DNA of 64,000 bases from Prorocentrum cordatum. Taxonomy: Eukaryota; Sar; Dinophyceae; Prorocentrales; Prorocentraceae. A program made the translations under genes and the position numbers. The notes under the pieces were generated by a model that was given only the letters and a program-made list of their open reading frames with translations, was not told where the DNA came from and ran no database searches. Positions 1 through 10,200 of the stretch are shown here, one piece after another. The stretch lies in assembly GCA_963575745.1 (NCBI GenBank), contig CAUYUJ010002080.1:509049-573048 (forward strand), given 5' to 3'. Each line of letters opens with the position of its first letter. Within the stretch, counting starts at the first letter, position 1.

Positions 1-378
1 GTCAGCCAGAGGGGGTCTTCGCAGGATCCTGCAGGATCTGGTGCCCTGGCTGACCCCCGTCTGCGCTGACCCCCGTCTCGAGGCCCCCGATCGCAGTCGC
101 AAGCAGACTCCCCCAGCGCGGCCGCAGGGGGCGCATCTGGCTCCGCAGCTCCCGCCTCGCCCAACAAGCAAAAACAAATCCTGGCTGACACAGGGACCGC
201 GCTTGAACTCATGACGGACACTGAAGGGGCGATGCCTGGGAGGGCGGCTCTGGCAGACAGGGGCCAGCCCCGGCGCGGCTATTCCCGCGTGGGAGACGTT
301 CAAGGCGGAGTGCCGCGAAGAGCGCCCCGACCCCGCCCCCGCAGCCCTTCGCGCTGACCAGCGAGGCGCTCGTCGATG

Positions 379-1131
379 TCATCCGCGCCCGACCTGGCGC
401 TTGAGCGGGCGGCCTAGACGGATGAGCCACCGATGATGCCAAGACGCTGCCCGACGGAACCTTCGCCTCCTTGCTAAACTCTGAGAACCATGCAACGCGC
501 GGGGGGGGGGGGGCCCCCCCACCACCACATCGCGAATCCCTGCCTTCGGAAGAGGGAAAGAGGAACTTCCGGCGGACCCGCACTTTCTGTCCATCATGTC
601 GATATTGATGCGCGCGCGGCAAGCGCGCCAGCTTGCCGCGGCTACGCATAGTGAGGGGCCCACTGGACCCGCCCAGCGAACTTCGGCGTGGTGCCGTGCG
701 CCGTCGCCGGAAAAATCGCCGCGCAGCTGGCATTGCAGGTGGGGCGCGCCCGACATCTCCAGGCGCCCCTGGCTGGAGCGGCACTCGACAGGCACAAGTG
801 TTTCGACTGCCTCGCCACAGACATCTGTCTTAACTTGGCGCTGCGTGCGTGCCAGCCATTGCGCGCCGCGATCGCTGATAATGACCTCCGTCGAAATCCG
901 CCGCGCCCGCTGCCGGGGGGCCCCATGCAGCTCTTGGCGAGACCGCCCTGTTCGACCACCCCTTAGGCCAACAGAAACTACGACAGCATAGTCGTGGGCG
1001 GGGCCGTCGGCGGTGGGCTCCACCACCAGGTGGCAGCTGTTCAACTCAATGGGCTCCTGCTGCAAGTTCAGCGCCAGGTGAAAATTGTGGGGGGTTACAT
1101 CAGCGTGGCGCTTGTAGCGGATGATGACGGT
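379..1131 (-). CDS. Candidate coding exon, function unrecognised
   Basis: An open minus-strand frame of about 250 codons. Its first part (from about 1131) has a clear G/C-third-position rhythm and a natural composition, including segments such as QTVIIRYKRHADVTPHNF and LVVEPTADGPAHDYAVVV. A possible acceptor (GCCGCTAG) lies just upstream and would follow an in-frame TAG, so this looks like an internal or 3' exon. The middle (ISTEVIISDRGAQWLARTQ...) keeps the same rhythm. The end, past about 600, is less convincing and runs through a G/C homopolymer near 501-520. I do not recognise a family. Long frames open by chance in such GC-rich DNA, so the codon rhythm is the only real support. Confidence 0.38.
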   Translation of the reverse strand, partial: TVIIRYKRHADVTPHNFHLALNLQQEPIELNSCHLVVEPTADGPAHDYAVVVSVGLRGGRTGRSRQELHGAPRQRARRISTEVIISDRGAQWLARTQRQVKTDVCGEAVETLVPVECRSSQGRLEMSGAPHLQCQLRGDFSGDGARHHAEVRWAGPVGPSLCVAAASWRACRARINIDMMDRKCGSAGSSSFPLPKAGIRDVVVGGPPPPRALHGSQSLARRRRFRRAASWHHRWLIRLGRPLKRQVGRG

Positions 1132-1189
1132 CTGAGCCTAGCGGCCACCGCGTATGCTAGAGTTCGGCACCTTGCTTCTCGACTCCCCC

Positions 1190-1547
1190 GCGTTGGGCGC
1201 GTCCCCCAGGAAGCGCCCATGCTCGCGCCCGCCCGATCAGGCCCCTCGCTGCTAGTGCGCGCGCCACTGGTGCCGACGTCCAGGCCCCCAGCGCGAGTTG
1301 CAAGTGCTCGGCTTTCGCTGCCAGTCACCTCGAAGGGCGGCCCCGGATCTCGCAGCGGGCCCTCTGCGCTCTCATTGTCCCTGGGCATGCCCATGAGCTG
1401 GGCGCCGAGGCGCAGCGGGAGGCCCTTCTCAGACCGCGGGGGCAGGCGCGCAGAGGCGCCCGTTCTGGCGCCACAATGGAAAAGCTGCGCGACGACGGGC
1501 AGCCCTTTCCAAGGAGGTGGTCCATTTGGTAGAAACTGGCAAACCAT
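1190..1547 (-). CDS. Weak candidate exon upstream of the 0.4-1.1 kb frame
   Basis: A minus-strand frame upstream of the previous entry contains segments such as LRLGAQLMGMPRDNESAEG and PPFEVTGSESRALATRAG with moderate GC3 bias. It could be the preceding exon of the same gene. No domain is recognised and no splice donor is obvious. Confidence 0.22.
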
Positions 1548-4500
1548 CTCTCGATTCGAACGGACTTAGCCATCCTGTAGCATGATGCATGACGACTGGG
1601 ATGCCCACCTGTCTTGGCTGCACCTCCCGTTCGGCCTCTTTGCGCGCGTGCTCCGAGCGTCGCAGTGGAGGTCCTTCCGCCGACGCGCCCTTGCCGCGTG
1701 GCGCTGCCTGCGCGAGGTCGACGTGGTCAAATGTGGTCAAAGGTCGACGTGGCCTGCACTTCGCCAGTGCCTGGTTCCGAAGAACCAAAAGGCACAGCCG
1801 CGTGCGCAGCCTGGCAATTTGGTCTGATATGCTCGGCCTCTCTTCCCGTGCGTTCCGTCTCCCGCGCTTTTGCCCCCCCCGATCCCGCCGCTCCCCCTCT
1901 CCCCGCAACATGTCTGGCTCGCGCGAGCAGGCGAGCGGCAGACCTCCGCCGGCGGCCCGGGGGGCCGCGCTCCGGCTGCGACGCCGCCCAGGCGGCCGCG
2001 AACGCGCGCGCTTGCGCCGGCTCCGGCGGCGCCGGCCCCAGGACCTGGGGGCGGCGCGGGCGGCCGCCCGGGCCTCGCGCGCACGGCGACTCGCGAAGAC
2101 TCTCGAGCCCACCTGGGCCTTGACCGAACCAGATCAGCGCGCCCCCCCACGGCGGTCGACATGTTTTCCGCCCGCCGCCTCCTCGGGTGCCCGGGCGACG
2201 CCCCAACGGGGCTTTGCCGGGGGTGGCTTCGCGCTGGAGCTGCCCGCGCGGGCTGGCGCGCGCTTGCGCGCGAGGGTCTAGGCCTTCCTGTCGTCTCCGC
2301 TAAGACGATGGCATCTCGGCCACGTTGGCGTCCTTCCTGCCGACCTCCGATCTCCTTAGTCCACCTGGAGGCGCCGCTGGGCTCGTCGACGCAGCATGGA
2401 CTGGGCCGCGCCCGCGTGACCCCCCATCCTGATGTCTGCGTCGGGCTCGGGCGAGCGCGGCCGCATTTCGCGTTCGTGGCTGCCGCAGTTGGCCAGGGGC
2501 GTCGTCTGCGCCGCGCGCGAAGCTGGTTGTCCTCAGTCGCCGACGGCGCCCACTCTGCACGCGCGGCGGCCGTTGCGGACCGGGGGAAACGCTGCCCCAC
2601 TCGCCAGCGGCCCCTCGACGCCCCTGGGGGCCTCCGAAGCCTTCGGGCGACCGCCGGGGGCCCGAGGCGCTTCTGGAAGCCCGCGGACGGAGGCCAGAAC
2701 TGGGGGGGGGTTGATGGGGGGGGCGCGTTGGTCTGGCCAAGCACGCCGTTTGCGCGAATGGTCCGTCGGGCGTCGGGCGTCCGCGGCCGCGCGCGGCGCC
2801 CGTGCCCGAGGGCCCCCGCAGGACAATCGTGCCGAGACCGCTCGCAGCGCCGACGGCTGCGTCGGCGCTGTCTCTGTCAATCGACCCGAATGGCGCGGCC
2901 GTTCGCGCGGCGGCGCGCCCCGTGCGCCGCTGTCGCAGCGGTCGGCCTTGCCGCGGGCGCCCGGCGCAACGCCGGCGGCCTTCGGAGCACGACCCGCGCG
3001 TTCTCTGCGTGGGCGAGAACCGATGGAGGCCCCAGTCAAGATCGGCATCGAATCGGACAGCGCGTCGGATCGGGCCGCGCCGGGACGAAGTGGGGGTCTT
3101 ATCGAATCGGCCGCTCGAAGATTCACGGCGTCGCCGTGCGAACGTGGGGCCCGATCGGATCGCCAGAAAATTGGAGTCGAATCGAAGCGGGCTGGCTGGA
3201 ATCGATATCCAATCGGATCGATCGGATCGGCACGGGCCCCGCTGGGTACTCGGGCGAGAATGATCGGGCCAATCCCATCGCCTAGCCATCGGTGACGATG
3301 GCCGGTCGCGCCGGGGGCGCCCGTGGCGAACGCCGCCAAGCGCTGGCCGCTGACCTCGGCAACGGCGCGCCCCGCGGGCACCGCGCCGGAAGCTCTCTGA
3401 AAACAGTGGTTTGTGTTGTCGTTTTGAACTTTCACGTTTTATGTTAATTGTCTGCCCTGTTTCGCTTCCGTTTCCGTGTTCTTTTTTTTTTGAGGGGGGG
3501 GGCATTTCCGTTGCAGCTGCCGTTTCCGACCGTTTTTCTATTCGTTCTCAGCGCGCCATGTTCTTTCAATTTCAGTCTCTTCCCCAGAGGTGGTCGGTCA
3601 TCTCGCGCGCCCAAATCAGGGGCCCCTTGCGCCCCTCGGTCGCCGTCGGAGGAGGCGCCCGGAGCGGGGAAGGCGTTGCCGTCTTCGACGGGCGTGGTCT
3701 CCGGCGGCCCGTCTAGGCGCGCTATGCTTGGTGAGCACTGTCATCCCGAACGCGCGGCCCCTGCTGGTTAGCGCCGTTGGCTGAGACGGCTACGTCAGGG
3801 GATTGAAGCAACATTGTTCCCCGCGCTGAACTCCCCGTTGCTCCTCTTGCCCGCCCGGTCCGTTAATTTTTCCATATTTTCAATGCGTTTCCAATGCTAT
3901 TTCCTCTCGCGTGCAACCAGGCCCTCCAAAAATCTCTCCTCGAACTCAACCCCCACCGGCGCGCGCAGCCGTCTTAATCGCGCGTGCCAGCCAGCAAGGC
4001 CCGACCGCTCGGGATGGCAGCGCTCGCCAATCAGAGCGTAGGAGGCGGACGGGACAAATAATGGATGCGAGGGCGTCAGCGGTGCCGAGCCTGTGCCTGT
4101 CGAAAATGGCAGCACCTTCTCCACTCCAGGCGCCTCTTCCGACACCCCCCTTATCCTGCTGGCGCGTGCCCGTGTTTTCTGTTTGTTTGTTCGTGTCGGG
4201 GCCCTTGGGAAGCTGTGGATGTCGCCGTTGTCAGCACATGTTCTCTTTTTTAGTTCGAGAGACGACTAAGTCTGGAGGTCCCCGTGGTGCCCTCTGGTCG
4301 CGGCAGAGCCCGTCCGAAGCCGCCCCTGCCACAGAGTGGGTGGCCGTCATGCGAAGCAGCCGACGCGGCCCCTGCCAGCCCACCAGGGCAAGCTTGGGCC
4401 GTGGTGTGGGCTCCGCCCCGGGTCTCTGATGGCCCCACAAGGCTTGCGGGCCCGCGGCGGGATCAGCCTGGCCTCGTGCTATGATGCGCGCGCAGCGCGC

Positions 4501-5090
4501 CGTGACTTGGCCCCCACGTCCGGGGGGCGTCCCTCTTCGCCAACGCCACCTCCTCACACGGCGGGGGCCCTCCGCCTCTGCGCTCAATAGGTCAGGCGCA
4601 CTAAGCCTCCGTCGGGCTGGACGGCGCTCCTGCTGCTGCCCGCTTGCGCCGCCCAGCCAGGTTGTGCCGCGAGGCTTCGCCAAGCGGGCGGGGGCGACAT
4701 CGGCCGCGCGACGAGCCGTGCGCGTCGCGTGGGGAAAAGCCTCACGGCGGGTGCCCTCCTCCTCTGTGCCGAGGAGGTCTGGCGGACTGGCCTCCGTCGC
4801 GCTGGCGGGCGCTCGCCCGCGTGCGCCGTGCCCCGCGAGGCCTGGCACCTCGGGAAGGCTCCGCCGCGCGGCGCCGGCGCCTTTTGGTCACCCCGAAGTT
4901 CCCGGGGGGGGGGGGGGGGGCGGAGGGCGGTCTGCTCCTTGGGGGGGGGGCATGGTCTGCACATGGTGCCGCGGGGACTTTATGGCCCCGCGCACATCGG
5001 CGGCGATAGCCTTCGCAACTTGTGGATTAGGCGACAACCTCTGGCTCTAAAAGAGCTTGGCCGGCAGCGTGCTTGAGCCTTGACGCGCGT
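1548..5090. other. GC-rich region with no gene I can support
   Basis: Very GC-rich sequence with overlapping frames open on both strands, up to about 470 codons. None has a consistent codon rhythm or a recognisable motif. Proline/arginine/alanine-rich translations on both strands are what this composition gives by chance. A more AT-rich patch at 3400-3580 and G homopolymers near 2700-2720, 3486-3500 and 4903-4950 are also present. Confidence 0.5.
3040..3240. repeat. Degenerate ATCGGATC-rich tract
   Basis: Short words such as AATCGGA, GATCGGAT and GAATCGA recur at irregular spacing, giving a degenerate satellite-like stretch inside the GC-rich block. Confidence 0.5.
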
Positions 5091-5103
5091 GTCCACATCA
5101 TGC

Positions 5104-5430
5104 CGTTTCTCCCTCTCTCTCTGTCCATCTGCCTCTCGGTCTCTCTGTCTCTGTCCTTCTCTCTCTGTCTCTCTGTCTCTGTCTGTCTGTCCCGGTCTCA
5201 GTGCATCCTTTTTCTGTCCTTCCTCCTACTTCCTCTTCTTAGTTTTCATATTCTTCGTATCATTATTGGTGTTTCTCCTAGTCTTGTTATTCGTTGTCCT
5301 CTTCTTCTTATTCTTATAACTATTATGCATCCTTGTCTTCCTCCTCCCACGTCCTCCTCCTCCTCCTCCTCGTTCTCGCCCTCTTCCCTCGTCCCCTTCC
5401 CCCCCTCCTCCCTCCTCCTCCGCCCCCACT
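5104..5430. repeat. Polypyrimidine tract, TCTG/CTCT then CTC
   Basis: Nearly continuous C/T on the plus strand: TCTCTCTG-type repeats to about 5205, a mixed TTC-rich stretch, then CTC triplets to about 5430. Confidence 0.9.
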
Positions 5431-5443
5431 GGGGAGGTGGGGC

Positions 5444-5535
5444 CTCGGCCACGCGCATGGAGTCCATGAGGTCGCGCACGGGGCGCAGCAGTGAGCCGGG
5501 CCCTGCGCCCGCCAGGACGCGAGCCATGGATCCGC
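5444..5535 (-). CDS. Candidate short exon between microsatellites
   Basis: After a CACCCGCAG acceptor the minus strand reads GSMARVLAGAGPGSLLRPVR followed by DLMDSMRVAE, with nearly every codon ending in G or C. It stops at GAG followed by GC, which would be a GC-type donor; non-canonical donors are well known in dinoflagellate genes. The exon is flanked on both sides by C/T-rich microsatellite that would be intronic. The family is unknown. An alternative is chance openness of GC-rich DNA, but the rhythm is good. Confidence 0.35.
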
Positions 5536-5599
5536 CTGCGGGTGCCCCCGCGCCGCCCGCCCCCACCCACTTCACCCTGGAGCGGGGAGGAGGGGAGGG

Positions 5600-5790
5600 C
5601 CTGCTTCTTCTCCTTCCTCTCCTCTCTCTCGCCGACGTCCCTCCATCCATCCCCTTCCCGTCTCTCTCCCCCCCCCCCGTCTCTCGCCCTCCTTCCTGAT
5701 GTTCCCCTCCTTCCCTCCTTTCGTCCCTCCCTCCCTCTCTCATTCCCTTCCTCTCCCTTCCCCCTCCCTATCCCCTGGCCATCCAGCGCC
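5600..5790. repeat. Polypyrimidine tract
   Basis: C/T-rich plus strand (TCTCTC, CCCTCC, TTCCCT), ending shortly before a 230-base mixed-composition segment (5791-6023) in which no gene is recognised. Confidence 0.85.
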
Positions 5791-6023
5791 AAGCCATACC
5801 GCAAACGCTTCAGAAACAACCGAAATAACTTTTCTAAACGCTTCTCGTGCTCCTGCCAGCCCAACCGGCAACGGTGCACACGCGAGATGCACTGTCGCAA
5901 GAGCATGCAATGTAACAAAAGGGGATCAGCCGTCAAACCCAAGCTTGGGTTCAGCCTGAGTAGACCCAGCCTTGAAGCACATACTTGTGCCTCCGCGGCC
6001 CCGTTGAATAAGGGGGAGGCGGA

Positions 6024-6645
6024 GAAGGGAGGATGAGGATGAGGATGAGGATGAAAACGAGGATGAGGGTGAGGATGAGGAGGATGAAAGAGGAGGAGGA
6101 GGACGAGGAGGAGGAGGCGCAGGAACAGTGGGAGGAGGACGCCAGAGAACGAACAAGGGAGGATCAAGAGAAGCTGGAGGAGGAGGAGGAGGAGGAGGAG
6201 GAGGAGGGAAAGGGGGAGAAGGGATAGGAGGAGGAGGAAGAGGAGGACGAGGAGGAGAAGGAGGAGAGGGGAGGAAGGGGAGGAATGAGGAGGGGCACCG
6301 GCAGAAGAAACTGAGCATGCTCCCATTCACCTTCTGGTGAAGCTTGTGCGGCGTTAAAAGGAAAATGAGGAAAATGAGGAGGATGATGATGAGGAGGAGG
6401 AGGAGGAGGAGGAGGAGGAAAGAGGAAAAGGAGGATGAGGAAGAGGCGGAGGAGGAGGACGAGGTTTAGGAGGAGGAGGAGGAGGAAGTGGAGGAGGAGG
6501 AGAGGGGGGGAAGGTGGAGGAGAAAGAAGCGGAGGAGGAGGAGGAGGAGGGAGGAGGAGGAGGAGGAGGAGGAGGAGGAGGGGGAGGAGGAGGAGGAGGA
6601 GGAGGAGGAGGAGGAGGAGGAGGAGGAGGAGGAAGGGGGGCGCCC
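6024..6645. repeat. Polypurine GGA/GAT microsatellite
   Basis: Purine-rich plus strand: GAGGAT repeats at 6028-6090, GAG/GGA to 6290, a break of about 70 bases, then GGA/GAG from 6360, almost pure GGA at 6537-6640. All three frames stay open, which creates poly-Glu, poly-Gly and poly-Arg artefacts and poly-Ser/Pro/Leu on the other strand. Confidence 0.95.
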
Positions 6646-6699
6646 GTGAGGAGGGGCGACAAGCCTTCGAGAGCGCCTGCCTACGAGGCCGCTCAGAAA

Positions 6700-7345
6700 G
6701 CCTTGCGGTGGTCGGGTGCGCGCAAGTGGCGGTAACTTCACGCGCTGGACCGCAATGCGGCCAGCGCCAATGCGGTGGCTGGAGAGGCCACGCGCGCCGC
6801 GGAGTGGTGCACGCTGCGCGAGTGCACGGCGGCCTGCAGCGGCAGCCATGCCGGTCCAGAAATCTGCGGCTCTTTGCTCTTCCAACGCCGCGCGCGTTGG
6901 TAGCACTGCCACTGTGCATTGCCGCCACGCTGCTGCGATGTCGCGCCACCCTCGAATCTAGTGGGTTCAGATGTCCTCCAAGCCGCAGCCCGGCAGCCGT
7001 GCCGTCAGCGCGGGCCCGACCGATCACTAATTCCCTCATGCTCAGCAAGTCGCCCAGTGCGACGCTTTTCGGCGGCGCCTTCAGGACGGCGTGGAAAAGC
7101 TCGAGCTTGCCTCTGATGGAGCGGCCAGAACTTCGCGAGGTACAGTGGGACTGGCAGCATCGCGGAGTCATACAATTGGATGGTCGGTGCCATACCTGCT
7201 GGGATAGCCCGCGGCATGCTCCCCCGCTGCGGTCAGTTCTTGACGGCGGCAAACCAGCTGTCCATGACGGCTGCGCTAGGGCCAAGCATGATACCGAGGT
7301 ATGCCAGGCTCGAGGCGATATTGAGCTCGGCCCTTGGTCCACGCC
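6700..7345 (-). pseudogene. LINE-type reverse transcriptase relic, 3' part
   Basis: On the minus strand, from about 7301, the frame reads AYLGIMLGPSAAVMDSWFAA, matching the YLG-type segment that follows the palm in non-LTR reverse transcriptases. After an in-frame TGA at 7233-7235 it continues with IQLYDSAMLPVPLYLAKFWP, which resembles the conserved post-palm segment of dinoflagellate LINEs. A frame change follows, then a charged stretch (KLELFHAVLKAPPKSVALGD). The catalytic DD motif is not seen upstream, so the copy is 5'-truncated and dead. The microsatellite at 6645 ends it. Family assignment is from memory of the motif pattern. Confidence 0.55.
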
Positions 7346-8160
7346 CTCCTCGGAGGGTGTGGACCGAGAGCCCCTGGATCGAACGTTGAGACGCCGCCCC
7401 ACACCGCGAGGCTGCGCGGAAATCACGGGGGGGTCACGGGCTAGAGGCCCCTGGTCACCTCGGGGCCCCGAGTGAGGCACGGGGGAGGGGACGAGCCACC
7501 GGATTGAAAGTTGGGAGCGAATTGATGGGGGGAGATGATTGGGGGAGAAGAAAGGTGCCCCTTTCGGACCCTCAAAACCCCCTTTGGGACCCGAAAGGGC
7601 CCCTTTAGGGGCCCTCAAGGGCCCCTTTGCGGCAGCTCTCGCTGCCATCCCATTCATCGTCCCCCCATTACGCGTCCTCCGATAACAGACAGCCAGATGC
7701 CACCAGGCAATAGGGGGCCACGAGGAGGTCAAGGACCATCTATGGGCCACCAGGCCGAAAGCTGATATGACACTCCACACCAGGGGGCCACAAGCGTGCC
7801 ACGGGCCACCCAACGGGAGCATCGAACGTTGATGGCCCCACCTACAATTCGAACTATCTGTTCGGGGAGCATTTCGTCGCCAGACTTCTTGACATCGTGC
7901 CATGCTTGGCAATCCGTTGGCCAAAAGCACTGCAGGGGCTCCGTCGTCAACGCCGCCAACGGTTTCAAAGCGGGGAGGGGAGGGGGGAGCGGACCGGGGC
8001 CCGAAAATTTCATGGTCTGAGACAACGCACAGAATCTCGCGGTTCTCTCGGGAAGAACCCGGTCAACATGCATTCGGGCAGTCGTCTCAGCTCCAGCATA
8101 CGGGGCGACATGCCGCTCCAAGGAATCGAACAACGCCGCACTCCCCGGCTCGTCCGATCC
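7346..8160. other. No gene supported; short low-complexity stretch
   Basis: At 7555-7640 CCCTTT/GGGCCC words recur. A minus-strand frame near 7840-7960 (QAWHDVKKSGDEMLPEQIVR) has natural composition and might be a relic exon, but nothing links it to a family. Confidence 0.35.
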
Positions 8161-8715
8161 ATTCTCGACTCCTGCTGCTCCTGCTCCTCCACGTCTCCCT
8201 CTTCCCTCCCTGCTCTGCTCCTCGGCATCCCTATCCTGCTTCCACCCCTCCCTCCCGCCTCCTCACCACTGCCCCCCGCGGTCCACTCACTGGCCCCCCT
8301 GCTCCCCGGTCGCCTCCTTCCGTGCACTGCGCGTGCCCCCCGGGCGGCTCTCAAGAGGAGCCATGAGGAGGCGGGGGCAGGGGGAGGAGGAGGAGGAACA
8401 GGAGGAGGAGAAGGAGGAGGAGGAGAAGGAGGAGGAGGAGTGGGAGGAGAAGGGGAGGAGGAGGAGGAGGAGGAGGAGGAGGAGGAGGAGGAGGAGGATG
8501 AGGAGGAGGAGAAGGAGGAGGAGGAGGAGAGGAGGAGGAGGAGGAGGAGGAAGAGGAGGAGGAGGAGGAGGAGGAGGAAGAAGAGGAGGGGGAGGAGGCG
8601 GGTGGAAGAGGCGGGGAGATGAGGATGAGGATGATGATGATGATATTGAGGATGCGGATGCGGATGAGGATAAGGAGGAGGCGGTGGAGGACGAGGAGGA
8701 GGAAGACTGACGGGG
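8160..8715. repeat. CTC then GGA/GAT microsatellites
   Basis: A C/T-rich stretch (8160-8300) is followed at 8363-8700 by long GGA/GAG purine repeats ending in GAT/GCGGAT triplets. Confidence 0.9.
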
Positions 8716-8718
8716 GCC

Positions 8719-9588
8719 TCAAAGTACTGACGGGAACGCAGGGCCGAAGTAAGCCCCACTGTTAGTGCCGACGTGGCATAAGCAGGGCGGACTAGGCGCG
8801 GAATTGCAAATATAGTTTATTTGCGGCCCCTGGTTTCCTTCTGCAAGCTTCTCCCATTGAGCGCTGCAAGACGCTGCTCCCAAGATGTCTCTGAGGTGGG
8901 ATGGCGAGAGGACGATGGATGGAGGCTCAGGAGGGGACGATGGATGGAGGATGGGCCTCCTGCTAGACCTGCGATGCCTACTGCCACTGCTACCGATGCA
9001 ATTATGCACACTGTCTACTTACCTCTGACAGAGAGAGTGGGCCTGACCTCCTACGGGCGCTTTCCCTTGCTTTGTCGTCATTCCCGCCGCTTTGAGACAA
9101 AGCGAGAGGAACCTCGCCAGCGCCATGTGGACATCCTTGGCGTTGCAATTTAACTCCTGTGGGTGCGACTTCACGTGCTCTAACTCGTTATCCTCGGTGC
9201 TCGTTTTGCCCGTTGGCCAGGGACCCATCCACCGCAAAATTAACCTGGCACATCGGCTGAGCTCCCTGCTTGTTATGGTAGTCGCTCGCCCTGCACCTGT
9301 GCACGAAATCCTCAATCTCCGCTGGTTTGCTGTCGATCACCGCGGCTTTGTGTAGCCCTGCAACGGTCCTGCACAATACTTTGAGCTCGTTTGGGTTGCC
9401 GTCGAGGTTGGTCGCCGCGATGGGTTCGAACATGCTGGCGAATGCATGGGAGTGCGGGCTGCAGGGATTGTGTCCGCTGCCTTGTGCCTTTACTTACCTC
9501 CGCGACGTACTTGTTTGTAGCCCCCTTGCAACATCACAACTAAAATGGATGTCGCTGGCTTCTCTCTCTCTCTCATCCGTGTCTACAA
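8719..9588 (-). CDS. Four-exon gene model (3' end), function unknown
   Basis: A consistent gene model can be read on the minus strand. Exon a (9498-9588) follows a GATGTTTCAG acceptor and ends CGGAG before GTAAGT. Exon b (9245-9458) contains FEPIAATNLDGNPNELKVL and ends CAG before GTTAAT. Exon c (9023-9192) contains DVHMALARFLSLCLKAAGMT and ends CAGAG before GTAAGT. Exon d (8719-8890) follows a CCCACCTCAG acceptor, contains AQWEKLAEGNQGPQINYICN and stops at TGA (8719-8721). The three introns are about 39, 52 and 132 bp, and every join keeps one frame, which is unlikely by chance. Exon phases are 2, 0 and 2. I recognise no domain. The 5' end is open; see the possible exon at 9625-9737. The two short introns could instead be frameshifts in a decaying gene. 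Confidence 0.45.
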
Positions 9589-9624
9589 CTGAAACATCAA
9601 CTTCTTCTCAACTCCTCCCGTGTC

Positions 9625-9737
9625 GGTCTTCTCCTTCCTGCCTCTCCTGGTGCTGTCCCCAGTCGTTGGATCCACGCTTTGGACCGCTGACAGCCACATC
9701 GCCATCGAAGGAGAGGGGGTGTTGGTCCAGGTACCCT
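9625..9737 (-). CDS. Possible upstream exon of the 8.7-9.6 kb gene
   Basis: After an ATCTGCTAG acceptor the minus strand reads YLDQHPLSFDGDVAVSGPKR and continues GSNDWGQHQERQ. Composition and rhythm are coding-like. No clear GT donor joins it to the next exon (9588), although GA or GC donors are possible. Confidence 0.25.
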
Positions 9738-10200
9738 AGCAGATGTGATTCGTCAACATGAAAATTCTAAAACAGCAGGCGAATCTACACAAACAATTGC
9801 GTCTGTGTGCTGTGCACACGTGTGTTCCACGCGGGCAAGCTTTCGTAAACTGAAATCCGTCATACATCGTTTGTGTTTAATCGCAGCAACCCGATGTCCT
9901 CGTGCCGTCTCTCGATCGGCAAACGTAATGTGACATGATCAACAATAGCCAAACAAGGTCACTGCGTCGGGTTTTCGATTAATCGCGCAAGCAGATACTA
10001 GCCGGGAGCCTCTTTCACTGCCTACTCTCTCGCAAACTCCACCCACGTGGGCGATAAGGGCTCTATTTGACTGGGAACTACCAGCGCATACAACACACAT
10101 GTGAAGAGCTTACCTTCCAGGAGGGGTCGGTGAGGCCTCAACCTCCTACTGGCGCTGAGGGGGCCCCGGTGGAGGTATTGCTACAGACAGCTACTTCGAC
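9738..10200. other. Nothing recognised
   Basis: Mixed-composition, relatively AT-rich sequence with no repeat or frame I can support. It separates the four-exon gene from the LINE relic and may be intergenic or intronic. Confidence 0.4.

Noticed and set aside
1870-3285. 471-codon plus frame, with 335- and 401-codon minus frames overlapping it
   Set aside because: Extreme GC content opens all frames; no consistent codon rhythm, motif or splice evidence favours any of them.
9421-9433. GGTTCGAA as a tRNA B-box
   Set aside because: No A-box, acceptor stem or cloverleaf can be drawn around it; it lies inside a candidate exon.
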